Shown here: in pieces, positions 25,413-34,582 of the stretch | How positions within the stretch are numbered: position 1 is the stretch's first letter | Layout of the letters: every line of letters begins with the position of its first letter | Source: 66-474 sp035249175 | GTDB lineage: Bacteria; Pseudomonadota; Gammaproteobacteria; Xanthomonadales; Rhodanobacteraceae | Reading direction: 5' to 3' | NCBI GenBank assembly: GCA_035249175.1 | Contig: DATFGT010000058.1 | Span: forward strand, 11,267 to 75,266 | DNA: 64,000 bases | The notes under the pieces: model-generated | Seen by the model: only the letters and a program-made list of their open reading frames with translations | Database searches by the model: none | Told to the model about the DNA's origin: nothing | Translations under genes and position numbers: made by a program

Positions 25413-26303
25413 TCAATCCTTCCTGCCGCCCGCGAACAGCTCATCCAGCTTCTGTTCGTAGGCGTGATAGCCCAGGAAGTCATACAGCTCCTCGCGCGTC
25501 TGCATCTGCGGAACGATTGATTTCTGGGTGCCTTCGCGGCGCACGGTTTCGTAGAAACCAAGCGCAGCCTTGTTCATCGCGCGATAGGCGCCGCAGCAAT
25601 ACAGGGCGATGTCCACGTTCGCGGAACGCAGCTCATCGACGGTGAAGAACGGCGTCGTGCCGAATTCGGTAAGGTTGGCGAGGACCGGCACTTTCACCGC
25701 GACCTTGAACCTGCGGTAATCGTCGAGCGTTTTCATGGCTTCGGGAAAGATCATGTCGGCGCCGGCTTCGACATACGCCACCGCGCGTTCGATCGCACTG
25801 TCGACGCCTTCCACCGCGGCGGCGTCGGTGCGCGCCATCAGCACGAAGCCGCGATCGGCCTTCGCATCGACGGCGGCCTTCATCCGATCGACCATTTCGC
25901 CCAATGGCACCACTTCCTTGCCGGGGCGATGGCCGCAGCGCTTCTGGCCGACCTGGTCCTCCATGTGCACCCCGGCAACGCCGATGCGCTCGAACGAACG
26001 GATGGTGCGCGCAATGTTGAAGGCGCCGCCCCAGCCGGTGTCAATGTCCACCAGCAGCGGCAGTTGCGTGGCATCGACGATGCGGCGCGCGTCGGTGAGT
26101 ACGTCCTCCATCGTGGAAATGCCGAGATCGGGCATCCCCAGCGAATTGGCGGCCACGCCGCCACCCGAGAGATACAACGCCCTGTAACCGGTGCGCTTGG
26201 CCATCAGGCCCGCGTAGGCGGTGATCGCACCGACAACCTGCAATGGCGATTCGGCGGCAAGCGCGGCGCGGAAGCGGCCGCCTGCGGAATGGGGTTCGCT
26301 CAT
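25413..26303 (-). CDS. prpB: Methylisocitrate lyase
   Basis: A 296-residue enzyme of the isocitrate lyase/PEP mutase superfamily that splits 2-methylisocitrate to pyruvate and succinate. Visible motifs are ALYLSGGGVAANSLGMPDLG, LLVDIDTGWGG, HMEDQVGQKRCGHRPGKE with the catalytic KRCGH, and IFPEAMKTLDD. Length and motifs fit PrpB well. It opens the short operon prpB-unknown-prpC. The aconitase-like AcnD/PrpF step and a PrpR regulator are not in this window. Confidence 0.93.
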   Translation of the reverse strand: MSEPHSAGGRFRAALAAESPLQVVGAITAYAGLMAKRTGYRALYLSGGGVAANSLGMPDLGISTMEDVLTDARRIVDATQLPLLVDIDTGWGGAFNIARTIRSFERIGVAGVHMEDQVGQKRCGHRPGKEVVPLGEMVDRMKAAVDAKADRGFVLMARTDAAAVEGVDSAIERAVAYVEAGADMIFPEAMKTLDDYRRFKVAVKVPVLANLTEFGTTPFFTVDELRSANVDIALYCCGAYRAMNKAALGFYETVRREGTQKSIVPQMQTREELYDFLGYHAYEQKLDELFAGGRKD

Positions 26304-26437
26304 GCAGCCTCCGGCAAAAGCCGCATTTTAGCCCATCCCCCACAAAGTCCGCGGGTTGCCGTACACATGGCGATGACAAATCATCGTGGCGGGGATGGCA
26401 TGCTGTCCGTGCAGCAGTTTGGCGCCGGCAGGAAGCC

Positions 26438-27322
26438 ATGTCGTTCAGGACGGTCTGGAAATTGCCGAAGGCGATCATCGCCGGCTTCTTCGCGAACAAG
26501 CCGTTCCAGCTTGCCGCGGCACTGAGCTATTACACGCTGCTTTCGATGGCGCCGCTGCTGCTGTTGCTGACCGGGTTGGCTGGCCTGTTCTTCGGCGAAG
26601 CCGCTGCGCGCGAGCATGTGTTGCGGTACGTCGGCACGATGCTGGGCGCGCAGGAAGCCGACGTCGTGCGCGCGCTGATGACCCAAGCCGGCAATCCCCA
26701 CGCCGGAATGGTCTCCACAATCGTCGGCACGGCCGTGCTGGTAATCGGCGCCACCACGGTATTTGCGCACTTGCAAACCGCGCTGAACCAGATCTGGGAC
26801 GTCGAGGCCGCGCCGGACCGCAGCGCAATCTGGCGGCTGCTCGGGTCGCGGCTGCTGGCGCTGGCTGTCGTGCTGGGCATGGCCTTCGTGCTGCTGGTGT
26901 CAATGGCGATCAGCGTCGCGCTCGCGGGCGCCGAGCATTACATCGCGCAGTTCTTTCCCGGCGCCGGCATCGCGCTGCGCGTGATCTACGCGCTGGTTTC
27001 ATTCGCGGTGGTGGTCGGCGTGATCGCGCTTCTGTTCAAGTACGTTCCCGACGCCGAAATCGAATGGCGAGAAGCACTGGTCGGCGCGCTCATCACCGGA
27101 GCGCTTTTCACTATCGGCAAATATGCACTGGGCGTGTATCTCGCACACCTGCGCTACAGTTCGGCCGGCGCGGCCGGTTCGCTGATCCTGATCGTGGTGT
27201 GGGTGTATTACAGCGCCTTGATCCTGTTCCTGGGCGCGCAGACGACGCAGGTTTATGCATGCCGCTTCGGCCGGGAAATCCGGCCCAAGCCGCACGCACG
27301 ACGCGTGCAACCGCAGCCATGA
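26438..27322 (+). CDS. YihY/BrkB-family inner-membrane protein
   Basis: A 294-residue protein with six or so transmembrane helices. Family signatures are FQLAAALSYYTLLSMAPLLL near the start, LNQIWDVEA, FKYVPDAEIEWREALVGAL and YSSAGAAGSLILIVVWVYYSAL near the end, with FLGAQTTQVYA. YihY/BrkB proteins were once called ribonuclease BN and their true function is uncertain. The ATG at 26438 has an AGGA site. It is divergent from prpB. Confidence 0.9.
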   Translation: MSFRTVWKLPKAIIAGFFANKPFQLAAALSYYTLLSMAPLLLLLTGLAGLFFGEAAAREHVLRYVGTMLGAQEADVVRALMTQAGNPHAGMVSTIVGTAVLVIGATTVFAHLQTALNQIWDVEAAPDRSAIWRLLGSRLLALAVVLGMAFVLLVSMAISVALAGAEHYIAQFFPGAGIALRVIYALVSFAVVVGVIALLFKYVPDAEIEWREALVGALITGALFTIGKYALGVYLAHLRYSSAGAAGSLILIVVWVYYSALILFLGAQTTQVYACRFGREIRPKPHARRVQPQP

Positions 27323-27340
27323 AAGCACCCGATTCGCGCA

Positions 27341-27820
27341 TCACCCCGGCGCCTTCGTCGAGGACTCATGACCGTACACGATGCGCCAGCCTTGCGGCAG
27401 GCGTTGCCATACATAACTGACGACAAACGCCCGTGTGAGGGCTCTCCCATTTGCCAGCGTGCCCCGCGCGTCCAGCGGCCAGGTCACGATCTCGACATCG
27501 GACCCGAGCGCCATGAATGCAGGCGCCCCTCTCTGCACGTATGTCGCATCGCTCTTGCCGTTGTTCCACCATTTCAACTGTTGCGCGTGCAGCGCTTTCC
27601 AGCCACGTATGACCGTGCCGTTGATGGCGAACACGAGACCATCGCCGCGCACCATCGGCTGCATGAAGGCGTCGGTGTCGTGCGCATTGGCGGCCTGCAA
27701 CATCTTCGCCATCAAGGGACGAATCGCCTGTTCTGCTGCCGGCGAAGCGGGTTGCGCGCAGGCGCTTCCTGCAAACAGGCCGACGCAAATCACTGCAACA
27801 ACCGCGAGGACCTTTTTCAT
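27341..27820 (-). CDS. Exported NTF2/SnoaL-like (DUF4440-type) protein
   Basis: A 159-residue protein with a signal peptide (MKKVLAVVAVICVGLFAGSACA) and a single cone-shaped NTF2-like domain: AAEQAIRPLMAKMLQAANAHDTDAFMQPM, then VFAINGTVIRGWKALHAQQLKWW and VVSYVWQRLPQGWRIVYGHES at the end. Such domains bind small molecules or act as minor enzymes; nothing shows a ligand here. GAGGAG precedes the ATG at 27820. It is convergent with the BrkB gene. Confidence 0.78.
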   Translation of the reverse strand: MKKVLAVVAVICVGLFAGSACAQPASPAAEQAIRPLMAKMLQAANAHDTDAFMQPMVRGDGLVFAINGTVIRGWKALHAQQLKWWNNGKSDATYVQRGAPAFMALGSDVEIVTWPLDARGTLANGRALTRAFVVSYVWQRLPQGWRIVYGHESSTKAPG

Positions 27821-27837
27821 GTGCCTTCTCCTCGTTC

Positions 27838-28140
27838 TCAAGGACTACTGAACACGGCGCCGTGCGGAATGGCACTGCCTTGCCACCCATCCGGCCATTC
27901 GCGTGTGAAATCAATCGTCGCCGGGTCAAGCGTCAGTTTTCCCGTCTGGGGGTCGACCGCCGCGAAACGGGCCTTGGTATTTGCCGGCTTCGCGCATCCA
28001 TCGCTCGCCTTGATGACAGGCGCCGGAACGCGCACCGCGCATGGCGCCATCAAGCCGGCCCTTGTCGAACCGGCCAACGCGAGCTGCCTCGACAGCCGCG
28101 GTGCCAGCATACCAATTGCCGGCCCATCAGTGCGAACCAC
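27838..28140 (-). CDS. Short hypothetical protein, doubtful
   Basis: An open frame of 100 codons between the TPR gene and the NTF2-like gene, overlapping the end of the TPR gene by 14 bases. The C-terminal half (AAVDPQTGKLTLDPATIDFT) reads like real protein, while the N-terminal half does not resemble a known domain or a clear signal peptide. No ribosome site was found. It may be a short exported protein with a later start, or not a gene. Confidence 0.35.
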   Translation of the reverse strand: MVRTDGPAIGMLAPRLSRQLALAGSTRAGLMAPCAVRVPAPVIKASDGCAKPANTKARFAAVDPQTGKLTLDPATIDFTREWPDGWQGSAIPHGAVFSSP

Positions 28141-29953
28141 GCGCCGGCGACGCGGGCGCGCCCGAGGCCTCCGGCTGCTCGCCGGCCCGAACGCGCGCCA
28201 CCAGCGCCTCGAATTCCGGATTGCGGTGCAACGGTCGATACCAGGGGTTCATCCAGATGCCGTTCATGTGCGCGGACCGGTCCCGGTAAGCCTGCTCCAG
28301 TTGCGTGATCGCATCCTTCGCGTCGCCCAACGCAGCATAGATGGCGGCGATGTAGGTACGATCGACGTAACGTTGCTCGGCGTCGGCTTCCAGCTTCTGC
28401 GTTGCCGCGCGGGCCCGCGCTGATTCGCCGACATGCGCCTGGCAGATTGCAAGTTGCGGACTGGACGGGCTCGGTCTGGCGTGCTGCTGGGTGTAGCGCT
28501 CCACGCAGGCTTGCCAATGTCCGAACGCGCCGTCCACCATCGCCACCGCATCGCCGTTGTACGCGAAGTTCGGATCGATTCGATCGACCCGTCGCGCCAG
28601 CTTCATCGCGGCCGCCTCGTCGCCCTGCGCGATGGCCGCGTACGCTTCCCAGCGCGGGAACCAGGGATTCAGCGGATCCAGTTTTTCCGCGACACGCAGT
28701 TGCGTGCGTGCCGCGGCAGGATCCTTGTCGATACGTAACAGGTAAAAACCCAATAGCGCGTGCGCTTCACCGAGGCTGGGCCGCAGCTTCATGGCGAGTT
28801 CCAGTTCCCGTTTCGCCTTGGCGAAATCCAGGTCATAGCTCATCGCGATGTAGCCCAGCTGGAGATGGCCTTCCGCCAAGTTCGGATTCAAGGTAACCGC
28901 TTTCGTTGCTGCGCCGCGCATCGCCGGCAGGATGCTCAATGGCGCGCGATACACATCGGCAAGATAGATGTAAGCGCGCGCCATGCCAGCCCAGGCCGCT
29001 GCGTAATTCGGGTCGATGGCCACCACCTGGTCGAAGAGGACCAGCGCCTGTTGCAGGCTGGCCTCGTCGGTGTGCCACGACAGGCGAGTGCCCTGCAGGT
29101 ACAGGTCGTGCGCCCGTGGATCGGCGGTGCCGCGGAATACCAATTTGCTGCTGTCGATGCCGCCAAGCTGCACCTGCAGTGCCTTCACCACCGCGCCGGA
29201 AATCCGGTCCTCCAATACGAACAGGTTGCCCATCTTTTCGTCGTACTGGTCCGACCACAATTTCTCGCCGGTGACGGTGTCGTCCAGTTCCATGTCGACG
29301 CGCAGTTCGTTGCCCGAACGCTGCACGTCACCGGACAGCAAAGTGCGCGCACCCAATTCACGGCCGATATCGCGCGCACCAAGATTGCTGTCCTTGAATC
29401 GAAATGACGAAGTGCGGCCGATCACCTCCAGGCCCGGTATGCGCGACAAGCCGTTTAGGAGTTCTTCGCTGATGCCTTCGCCGAGATAGTTTCCTTCCGC
29501 GCCACCAGTCGAGGCCGAAAGCGGCAGCACCGCGATCGAATCGGGATTGATCGATGTTGCCACGGACGTCGAGCCAGACGCCGCTTGCGTCTGCACGCCG
29601 CGCAAAGTGTGTTCGATCGGGCCGAAGTACCACCACACTGCGCCGCCGAGAATCGCGATCAGCACGCCGACCGCGCCCAGCGTGAAGCCGATCCTGAGCG
29701 ACCGCCGGCGCATGTTCGCCGAAGCGTGCCGCTCATCGCGCGGCGTCTGGAACGCCCACGCCAGCACCAGCGCGATCGGAAATCCCGCCAGCACCAGCAC
29801 CACGATGACGCGCGCCAGCCACGCCGGGAACTGCAACAGCGGGAAAATGACCGCGACCACCTGGATGATCAACCAAGCGACCACGGCATACGTGACCGCG
29901 AGGCGAAACACGTGATGGCGTCGCAGTTCCTGGAGGAATCCGGGCTTTGGCAC
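28127..29953 (-). CDS. Membrane-anchored TPR protein with a TolB/FlgO-like domain
   Basis: A 608-residue protein. Hydrophobic segments near the N-terminus (LAVTYAVVAWLIIQVVAVIF; VIVVLVLAGFPIALVLAWAF; ILGGAVWWYFG) anchor it. A domain starting SIAVLPLSASTGGAEGNYLG (about residues 138-260) is the pattern found in adenylate-cyclase-associated and FlgO-like proteins. Tetratricopeptide repeats follow (about 300-560; for example FDQVVAIDPNYAAAWAGMAR). Proteins of this layout often begin with HTH domains; here there is none. It is probably a scaffold or regulatory membrane protein. A Leu/Arg-rich start MPKPGFLQELRRHHVFRLA is typical of the group. Confidence 0.8.
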   Translation of the reverse strand: MPKPGFLQELRRHHVFRLAVTYAVVAWLIIQVVAVIFPLLQFPAWLARVIVVLVLAGFPIALVLAWAFQTPRDERHASANMRRRSLRIGFTLGAVGVLIAILGGAVWWYFGPIEHTLRGVQTQAASGSTSVATSINPDSIAVLPLSASTGGAEGNYLGEGISEELLNGLSRIPGLEVIGRTSSFRFKDSNLGARDIGRELGARTLLSGDVQRSGNELRVDMELDDTVTGEKLWSDQYDEKMGNLFVLEDRISGAVVKALQVQLGGIDSSKLVFRGTADPRAHDLYLQGTRLSWHTDEASLQQALVLFDQVVAIDPNYAAAWAGMARAYIYLADVYRAPLSILPAMRGAATKAVTLNPNLAEGHLQLGYIAMSYDLDFAKAKRELELAMKLRPSLGEAHALLGFYLLRIDKDPAAARTQLRVAEKLDPLNPWFPRWEAYAAIAQGDEAAAMKLARRVDRIDPNFAYNGDAVAMVDGAFGHWQACVERYTQQHARPSPSSPQLAICQAHVGESARARAATQKLEADAEQRYVDRTYIAAIYAALGDAKDAITQLEQAYRDRSAHMNGIWMNPWYRPLHRNPEFEALVARVRAGEQPEASGAPASPARGSH

Positions 29954-30057
29954 GCAACCTCCCCTCCGCGCGTGGCGGCTCCCCCGTTCCGCACGCTCGA
30001 GCGCATCTTAGCGCCAGTGCGCCAACCCGGGTTTCGCAGCGGCGAACCGCCGAAACG

Positions 30058-30084
30058 AAAAAGGCGGCCATGGGCCGCCTTTTT
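30058..30084. terminator. Intrinsic terminator downstream of mdh
   Basis: AAAAAGGCGGCC, loop ATG, GGCCGCCTTTTT: a 7-bp GC stem with T5 on both strands, 22 bp after the mdh stop. Confidence 0.9.
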
Positions 30085-30105
30085 GCAAATCGGCAAAGAT
30101 GGCGC

Positions 30106-31086
30106 TCAACCGAGAAGCTGCTCGACGCTGGCGCGCTCCTCGCGAAGTTCCCTGTTGGTGGCGTCCATTCGGGCACGCGAGAAATCGTTGATCTCAAGGC
30201 CCTGCACGATTTCGTACTTGCCGTTCTTGCAGGTCACCGGATAACCATAAATCACACCAGGTTTGATGCCGTACGAACCGTCGGACGGAATGCCCATCGA
30301 CACCCAGTCGCCCTCGGCGGTACCGAGCGCCCAGGCGCGCATGTGGTCGATCGCAGCCGACGCAGCCGACGCGGCCGACGATGCACCACGCGCCTTGATG
30401 ATCGCGGCGCCGCGCTGCTGCACGGTCGGGATGAATTCTTTCTCGTACCAATTCTGGTCGACCAGCGACATGGCCGGCTTGCCCTTCACCGTCGCATGGT
30501 GGATGTCGGGATATTGCGTTGACGAATGATTACCCCAGATGATCATCTTCCGGACGTCGGTGTTGTGCGCACCGGTCCTGGCCGCGAGCTGACCCTTTGC
30601 GCGGTTGTGGTCGAGGCGCACCATCGCGGTGAAGCACTTCGGATCGAGATCGGGCGCATTGGCTTGCGCGATCAGCGCATTGGTATTGGCCGGGTTGCCG
30701 ACAACGAGCACCTTGACGTCACGCTTGGCGTGCGCGTTCAACGCCTTGCCCTGCGGGCCGAAGATCGCCCCGTTCGCGGAAAGCAGATCCTTGCGCTCCA
30801 TACCGGGGCCGCGCGGGCGCGCGCCGACCAGCAGCGCGTAATCGACGTCCTTGAACGCGACGTTGGCGTCATCGGTGGCGACCACGCCCGCGAGCAGCGG
30901 GAACGCGCAGTCGTCGAGTTCCATCACCACCCCGTTCAATGCGGGCAGCGCGGGCGTGATTTCCAGCAGGTGCAGGACAACGGGCTGATCCGGACCCAGC
31001 ATGTCGCCAGCGGCGATGCGGAACAACAATGCGTAGCCAATCTGGCCGGCGGCGCCGGTAACGGCAACGCGAACGGGGGTTTTCAT
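30106..31086 (-). CDS. mdh: Malate dehydrogenase (NAD-dependent)
   Basis: A 326-residue TCA-cycle enzyme oxidising malate to oxaloacetate. The NAD site is VAVTGAAGQIGYALLFRIA, the substrate Arg segment VGARPRGPGMERKDLL, then VVGNPANTNALIA, the catalytic MVRLDHNRAKGQLA and IIWGNHSSTQYPD containing the catalytic His. This is the cytosolic-type (eukaryote-like) MDH group seen in Xanthomonadales. It is followed by a strong terminator. The upstream gene, an aminotransferase, is on the same strand 80 bp away. Confidence 0.95.
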   Translation of the reverse strand: MKTPVRVAVTGAAGQIGYALLFRIAAGDMLGPDQPVVLHLLEITPALPALNGVVMELDDCAFPLLAGVVATDDANVAFKDVDYALLVGARPRGPGMERKDLLSANGAIFGPQGKALNAHAKRDVKVLVVGNPANTNALIAQANAPDLDPKCFTAMVRLDHNRAKGQLAARTGAHNTDVRKMIIWGNHSSTQYPDIHHATVKGKPAMSLVDQNWYEKEFIPTVQQRGAAIIKARGASSAASAASAAIDHMRAWALGTAEGDWVSMGIPSDGSYGIKPGVIYGYPVTCKNGKYEIVQGLEINDFSRARMDATNRELREERASVEQLLG

Positions 31087-31166
31087 GCGTACGACTCCAT
31101 CAATGGAACAACGGACAGGAACAATCCATCGCGGGGTGACGCGATGCGCGGCAACAGCACGGCCGC

Positions 31167-32402
31167 TCAGGCGCCAGCGACGCGAACGCGCTCCACCTGC
31201 TCGTCACCGAGTTCGGCGAAGAACGCCTGCATGCGGGCGAGGCCCTTCTGCAACTGCTCGGGCGCGCAGGTGTAGGAAATGCGCAGGGAACGCGGCGCGC
31301 CAAATGCCGAGCCCGGCACCGTGGCGACGAACTTGTCTTCCAGCAGGGCCTTGCAGAAATCGACGTCGTTCCCGATTGGCTTGCCGTTGTGCGACTTGCC
31401 GAATGCCACCGAGATGTCGGGGAACGCGTAGAACGCGCCTTGCGGACGCGGGCACTTCACGCCGGGAATCTTCAACAACGCATTGACGACGTCATCGCGG
31501 CGCTTGGAAAACTCATCGCGCTTGGTGGACGGAATGGCCTGCGGACCGGTCAAGGCCGCAATCGCGGCAACCTCGGTGATTTCCGGCAGGCAAGTGATGT
31601 GGTTGGAATTGAGTGTTACCAGCGCCTTGATGCCGGCTTCCGGACCGGCCACGAAACCCACGCGCCAACCCGGCATGCCGTAGGTCTTGGACAGCGAATC
31701 CATGACGAAGGTGCGCTCGCGCAATTCGGGTTTGAACTGCACCACGTTGTGGTAACCGATGCCGTCGAACACCAGCCGGTTGTAGATGTCGTCGGCGATG
31801 ATCCAGGTTTCGGGATGCTTCACCAGCACCTCGGCCAGCGCCGCGATCTCGTCGCGGGTGTACACCATCCCGGTCGGATTGGATGGATTGTTGAACAGGA
31901 ATGCCTTGGGTTTGGAAGCCAGCGCCTTGTCGAGCTGCGCCGGCGTCAGCTTGTAGTTCTGTTCCGGCGGGCATTCCAGGATCGTGATCTTCGCGCCAAG
32001 AATTTCGGCGATGTCGACATAGCTGGTCCAGTACGGCGACGGAAACACGATCTCGTCGCCCTCGTCCAGCAGCGCCTCGCACAGGTTGTACAGCACCTGC
32101 TTGGCGCCTATGCCGACCGTGACATCGCTGCGCGTATAGCCGTCCAGACCGCTTTGCTTGAAGTGCGACACGATGGCGTCGAGCAACGCAGGCGCGCCGC
32201 GATTGGAGCCATAGCCGCCGCTGTCATGCGAAGTCCAGTCGCGCACCGCCTGATACACGTGATCGCCCGGCAGGAAGTTCGGCACGCCGATCGAAAAGTT
32301 GACCACGTCCTTGCCTTCGGCCTTGAGCTGCTTCGCCTTGTCGGCGATGACCATGATCGCGCTGGGCTTGGCGCGGCCGGTGCGGGTGGCGAGTCTGGGC
32401 AT
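31167..32402 (-). CDS. PLP-dependent aminotransferase, aspartate aminotransferase type
   Basis: A 411-residue class I/II aminotransferase. Motifs are FSIGVPNFLPGDHVYQAVRD, IFNNPSNPTG-like (FLFNNPSNPTGMVYTRDE), IIADDIYNRLVFDG, and FVMDSLSKTYGMPGWRVGF holding the PLP lysine. The C-terminal FGAPRSLRISY carries the carboxylate-binding Arg. It fits the I-gamma subgroup of bacterial aspartate aminotransferases, making oxaloacetate, which suits the malate dehydrogenase gene just downstream. The ATG at 32402 has AAGAGG upstream. Confidence 0.9.
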   Translation of the reverse strand: MPRLATRTGRAKPSAIMVIADKAKQLKAEGKDVVNFSIGVPNFLPGDHVYQAVRDWTSHDSGGYGSNRGAPALLDAIVSHFKQSGLDGYTRSDVTVGIGAKQVLYNLCEALLDEGDEIVFPSPYWTSYVDIAEILGAKITILECPPEQNYKLTPAQLDKALASKPKAFLFNNPSNPTGMVYTRDEIAALAEVLVKHPETWIIADDIYNRLVFDGIGYHNVVQFKPELRERTFVMDSLSKTYGMPGWRVGFVAGPEAGIKALVTLNSNHITCLPEITEVAAIAALTGPQAIPSTKRDEFSKRRDDVVNALLKIPGVKCPRPQGAFYAFPDISVAFGKSHNGKPIGNDVDFCKALLEDKFVATVPGSAFGAPRSLRISYTCAPEQLQKGLARMQAFFAELGDEQVERVRVAGA

Positions 32403-32589
32403 GGGAAACCTCTTGGGCGCGAGGAGAAACAACGATCGATTTTATCACGCGCTGTTGTGCACTGCCGCAATCGACGGACGCCGATCGGAGCCCCGTTGCT
32501 AGACTGGGCCGCGGGCGGAAACGCGGACACTCGATCCGCTGGCCGCCTGCTGTAGCGTCGATCCCGTCACCACGCTGAAGGAGATACGC

Positions 32590-32850
32590 ATGCTGCACAT
32601 CCTCTGGTACATCATCATCGGCTTCATCGTCGGCCTGCTCGCACGTTTCTTCTTTCCGGGGCCGGTGCCGATGGGCTTCATCATGACCGTGATCGCCGGC
32701 ATCGTCGGTTCGATCATCGGCGGCCTGATCGCGCGTCTGTTCAGCCGGCCACCACCAGGCACGCCGTTCCATCCGGCGGGCATCATCCTGTCGATCATCG
32801 GCGCGATCGTCCTGATCTGGATCCTGCGCATGACCGGCATCCACGTCTGA
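32590..32850 (+). CDS. GlsB/YeaQ/YmgE-family small membrane protein
   Basis: An 86-residue protein of almost only transmembrane helices (MLHILWYIIIGFIVGLLARF; IMTVIAGIVGSIIGGLIARL; HPAGIILSIIGAIVLIWIL). The G-x-x-A-R-F and GxxGSxxGG pattern belongs to the transglycosylase-associated/GlsB family of stress-linked membrane proteins; the biochemical role is unknown. AAGGAG lies before the ATG. It is divergent from the aminotransferase gene and convergent with the cyclophilin gene. Confidence 0.85.
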   Translation: MLHILWYIIIGFIVGLLARFFFPGPVPMGFIMTVIAGIVGSIIGGLIARLFSRPPPGTPFHPAGIILSIIGAIVLIWILRMTGIHV

Positions 32851-32870
32851 CCGGCGCATCGAATGGCGAG

Positions 32871-32902
32871 ACGACAAGGCCGCCCGAAAGCGGCCTTGTC
32901 GT
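32871..32902. terminator. Palindrome between the convergent GlsB-like and cyclophilin genes
   Basis: ACGACAAGGCCGC and GCGGCCTTGTCGT form a perfect 13-bp stem with a 6-nt loop. It is a likely shared transcription end, without a T run. Confidence 0.75.
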
Positions 32903-32932
32903 CTGGATTCCCGGGGTTCGGGCCAAGCGCCC

Positions 32933-33442
32933 TCAACGCGCGTCGAGCATGACGTTCCACTGCTTGACGCGGTCGGCTTGCGTGGCCAGCAGCGGCGCCG
33001 CGTCACCTTCGATCGTGATCTTTTCGATGGTGTCGCCCTGCTTGATCGCGTTGACCACTTTCTGGTCATCCGCAGACACGACTTCGCCGAAAATCGTGTG
33101 CTTGCCGTCGAGCCAGGGCGTCGGCACGTGGGTGATGAAAAACTGGCTGCCATTGGTGCCGGGGCCGGCGTTGGCCATCGACAGCTTGCCGGGTGCATCG
33201 TGCTTCAGAGCCGGGTGGCATTCGTCCTCGAATTTGTAGCCTGGCCCACCGGTGCCGGTGCCGAGCGGACAACCGCCCTGGATCATGAAATCACCGATCA
33301 CGCGATGAAAATTCAGGCCGTCGTAGTAGCCGCGCTGGGCGAGATTCACGAAGTTCGCGACCGTCACCGGCGTCTTGTCGCCGAACAGGCGGGCATGGAT
33401 CGGGCCTTTGGAGGTCTGGAAGGTGGCAGTGAGATCGCTCAT
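32933..33442 (-). CDS. ppiB: Peptidyl-prolyl cis-trans isomerase (cyclophilin, PpiB type)
   Basis: A 169-residue cytoplasmic cyclophilin that speeds proline isomerisation in protein folding. Core motifs are FVNLAQRGYYDGLNFHRVI, FMIQGGCPLGTGTGGPGYKF, SMANAGPGTNGSQFFITHVP with the active-site SQFFIT, and LDGKHTIFGEV. No signal peptide, so PpiB rather than PpiA. The start is the ATG at 33442 behind an AGGA site; the open frame upstream is not cyclophilin. Confidence 0.93.
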   Translation of the reverse strand: MSDLTATFQTSKGPIHARLFGDKTPVTVANFVNLAQRGYYDGLNFHRVIGDFMIQGGCPLGTGTGGPGYKFEDECHPALKHDAPGKLSMANAGPGTNGSQFFITHVPTPWLDGKHTIFGEVVSADDQKVVNAIKQGDTIEKITIEGDAAPLLATQADRVKQWNVMLDAR

Positions 33443-33553
33443 CGCATTTCCTGTGGCTTTGCGCAAACCGCGCCGGACCGGCAAGCATAACGGGCACCGC
33501 TCAACCCGGCCAATGACTACCGCACAGCACGCTTTCGCCAACGAATGCGGTTG

Positions 33554-34432
33554 TCATGGCGTGGCTGCGCCACCGAGTATCTCATCAAGGAAACGTTCGA
33601 TCGCATCGACGGCTTCCGGCTCGTCGAGCATCGGCGCGTGGCCGACGCCGGCGACGATTGCGCTGCGCATGCCCGGATGACGCCTCCCCATTTCATCGAG
33701 CGTTTCCGCGCTGAGGATATCCGACAGTTCGCCCCGTATCGCGAGAAGCGGCAGCAGCGCCAGCGCGCTCCACATCGGCCACAGGTCGGCGGGCGCGGCG
33801 TTGGGATCGGCGCCGGCAAGCGGGGTGGCGATGGCAGGGTCATAAGCGAGACGGGGAACACCGGCTGCATCCTCGCGAAACAGTCGCCGGGCAAAAGCCT
33901 GCCAGTCGTTGTCGCGATAATGGGGAAAGGCGGAGGCATTGGTTTGCCTGCAGAAAGCCGCCGCGCCGGCCCAGTCTGTCACCTTGGGAACGTTGCCCAC
34001 GTAACCGGCGATGCGCGACATGCCGACGGGATCGACCACCGGCCCGACATCGTTGAGCACGATGCCGCGATAGCCCGATGGCGCCATCGAAGCCATCGCC
34101 ATGGCCATCAGGCCGCCCATCGAGGTGCCGATCAGCACAGGCCGGTCAAGTTGAAGGTGTCCGATCAATCCCAGCATGTCGGCGCAGTAAGTGACGGGGT
34201 TGTAGTTGGCGGGGACGGTGTCGTATTGCGAACGACCGCGTCCGCGCTGATCGGGCACGATCACCCGGAATCGGCCCGCGAAGCGATCGGCAAGCTGTGC
34301 GAAATCGGCGCTGTTGCGGGTGAGGCCGTGCATCATCAACAGGCATGGCCCCTTGCCCGCGTAATCGCGCGCATACAAATCCAGCCGTCCATCCGCGCTG
34401 GGAAAAAAAACATCGTCATGAGAAACGGTCAT
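33554..34432 (-). CDS. Alpha/beta hydrolase
   Basis: A 292-residue alpha/beta-hydrolase-fold enzyme. The oxyanion segment is LLMMHGLTRNSADF, then VIVPDQRGRGRSQYD, the nucleophile elbow IGTSMGGLMAM with Ser, and a late His in AIVAGVGHAPMLDEPEA. The cap region contains many Ala and Met. The substrate cannot be told; esters or lactones are usual. GGAGG precedes the ATG at 34432. The neighbouring TetR gene on the same strand and the 3-hydroxybutyrate/transport genes beyond suggest, but do not prove, a catabolic role. Confidence 0.87.
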   Translation of the reverse strand: MTVSHDDVFFPSADGRLDLYARDYAGKGPCLLMMHGLTRNSADFAQLADRFAGRFRVIVPDQRGRGRSQYDTVPANYNPVTYCADMLGLIGHLQLDRPVLIGTSMGGLMAMAMASMAPSGYRGIVLNDVGPVVDPVGMSRIAGYVGNVPKVTDWAGAAAFCRQTNASAFPHYRDNDWQAFARRLFREDAAGVPRLAYDPAIATPLAGADPNAAPADLWPMWSALALLPLLAIRGELSDILSAETLDEMGRRHPGMRSAIVAGVGHAPMLDEPEAVDAIERFLDEILGGAATP

Positions 34433-34582
34433 GTCACCCTCCCGATCATCGTGCCCAAACGGCATCGGCATACGCCACTCCCGATCCGGCAAGCCCGACC
34501 AGCAGACGGGCTGCGCGAACCTCGCCGGCGCGGCGTGGCCGCGTGGCGTCTCGCAAATCGCGCGGAAGAATTCCCGTTGGCT

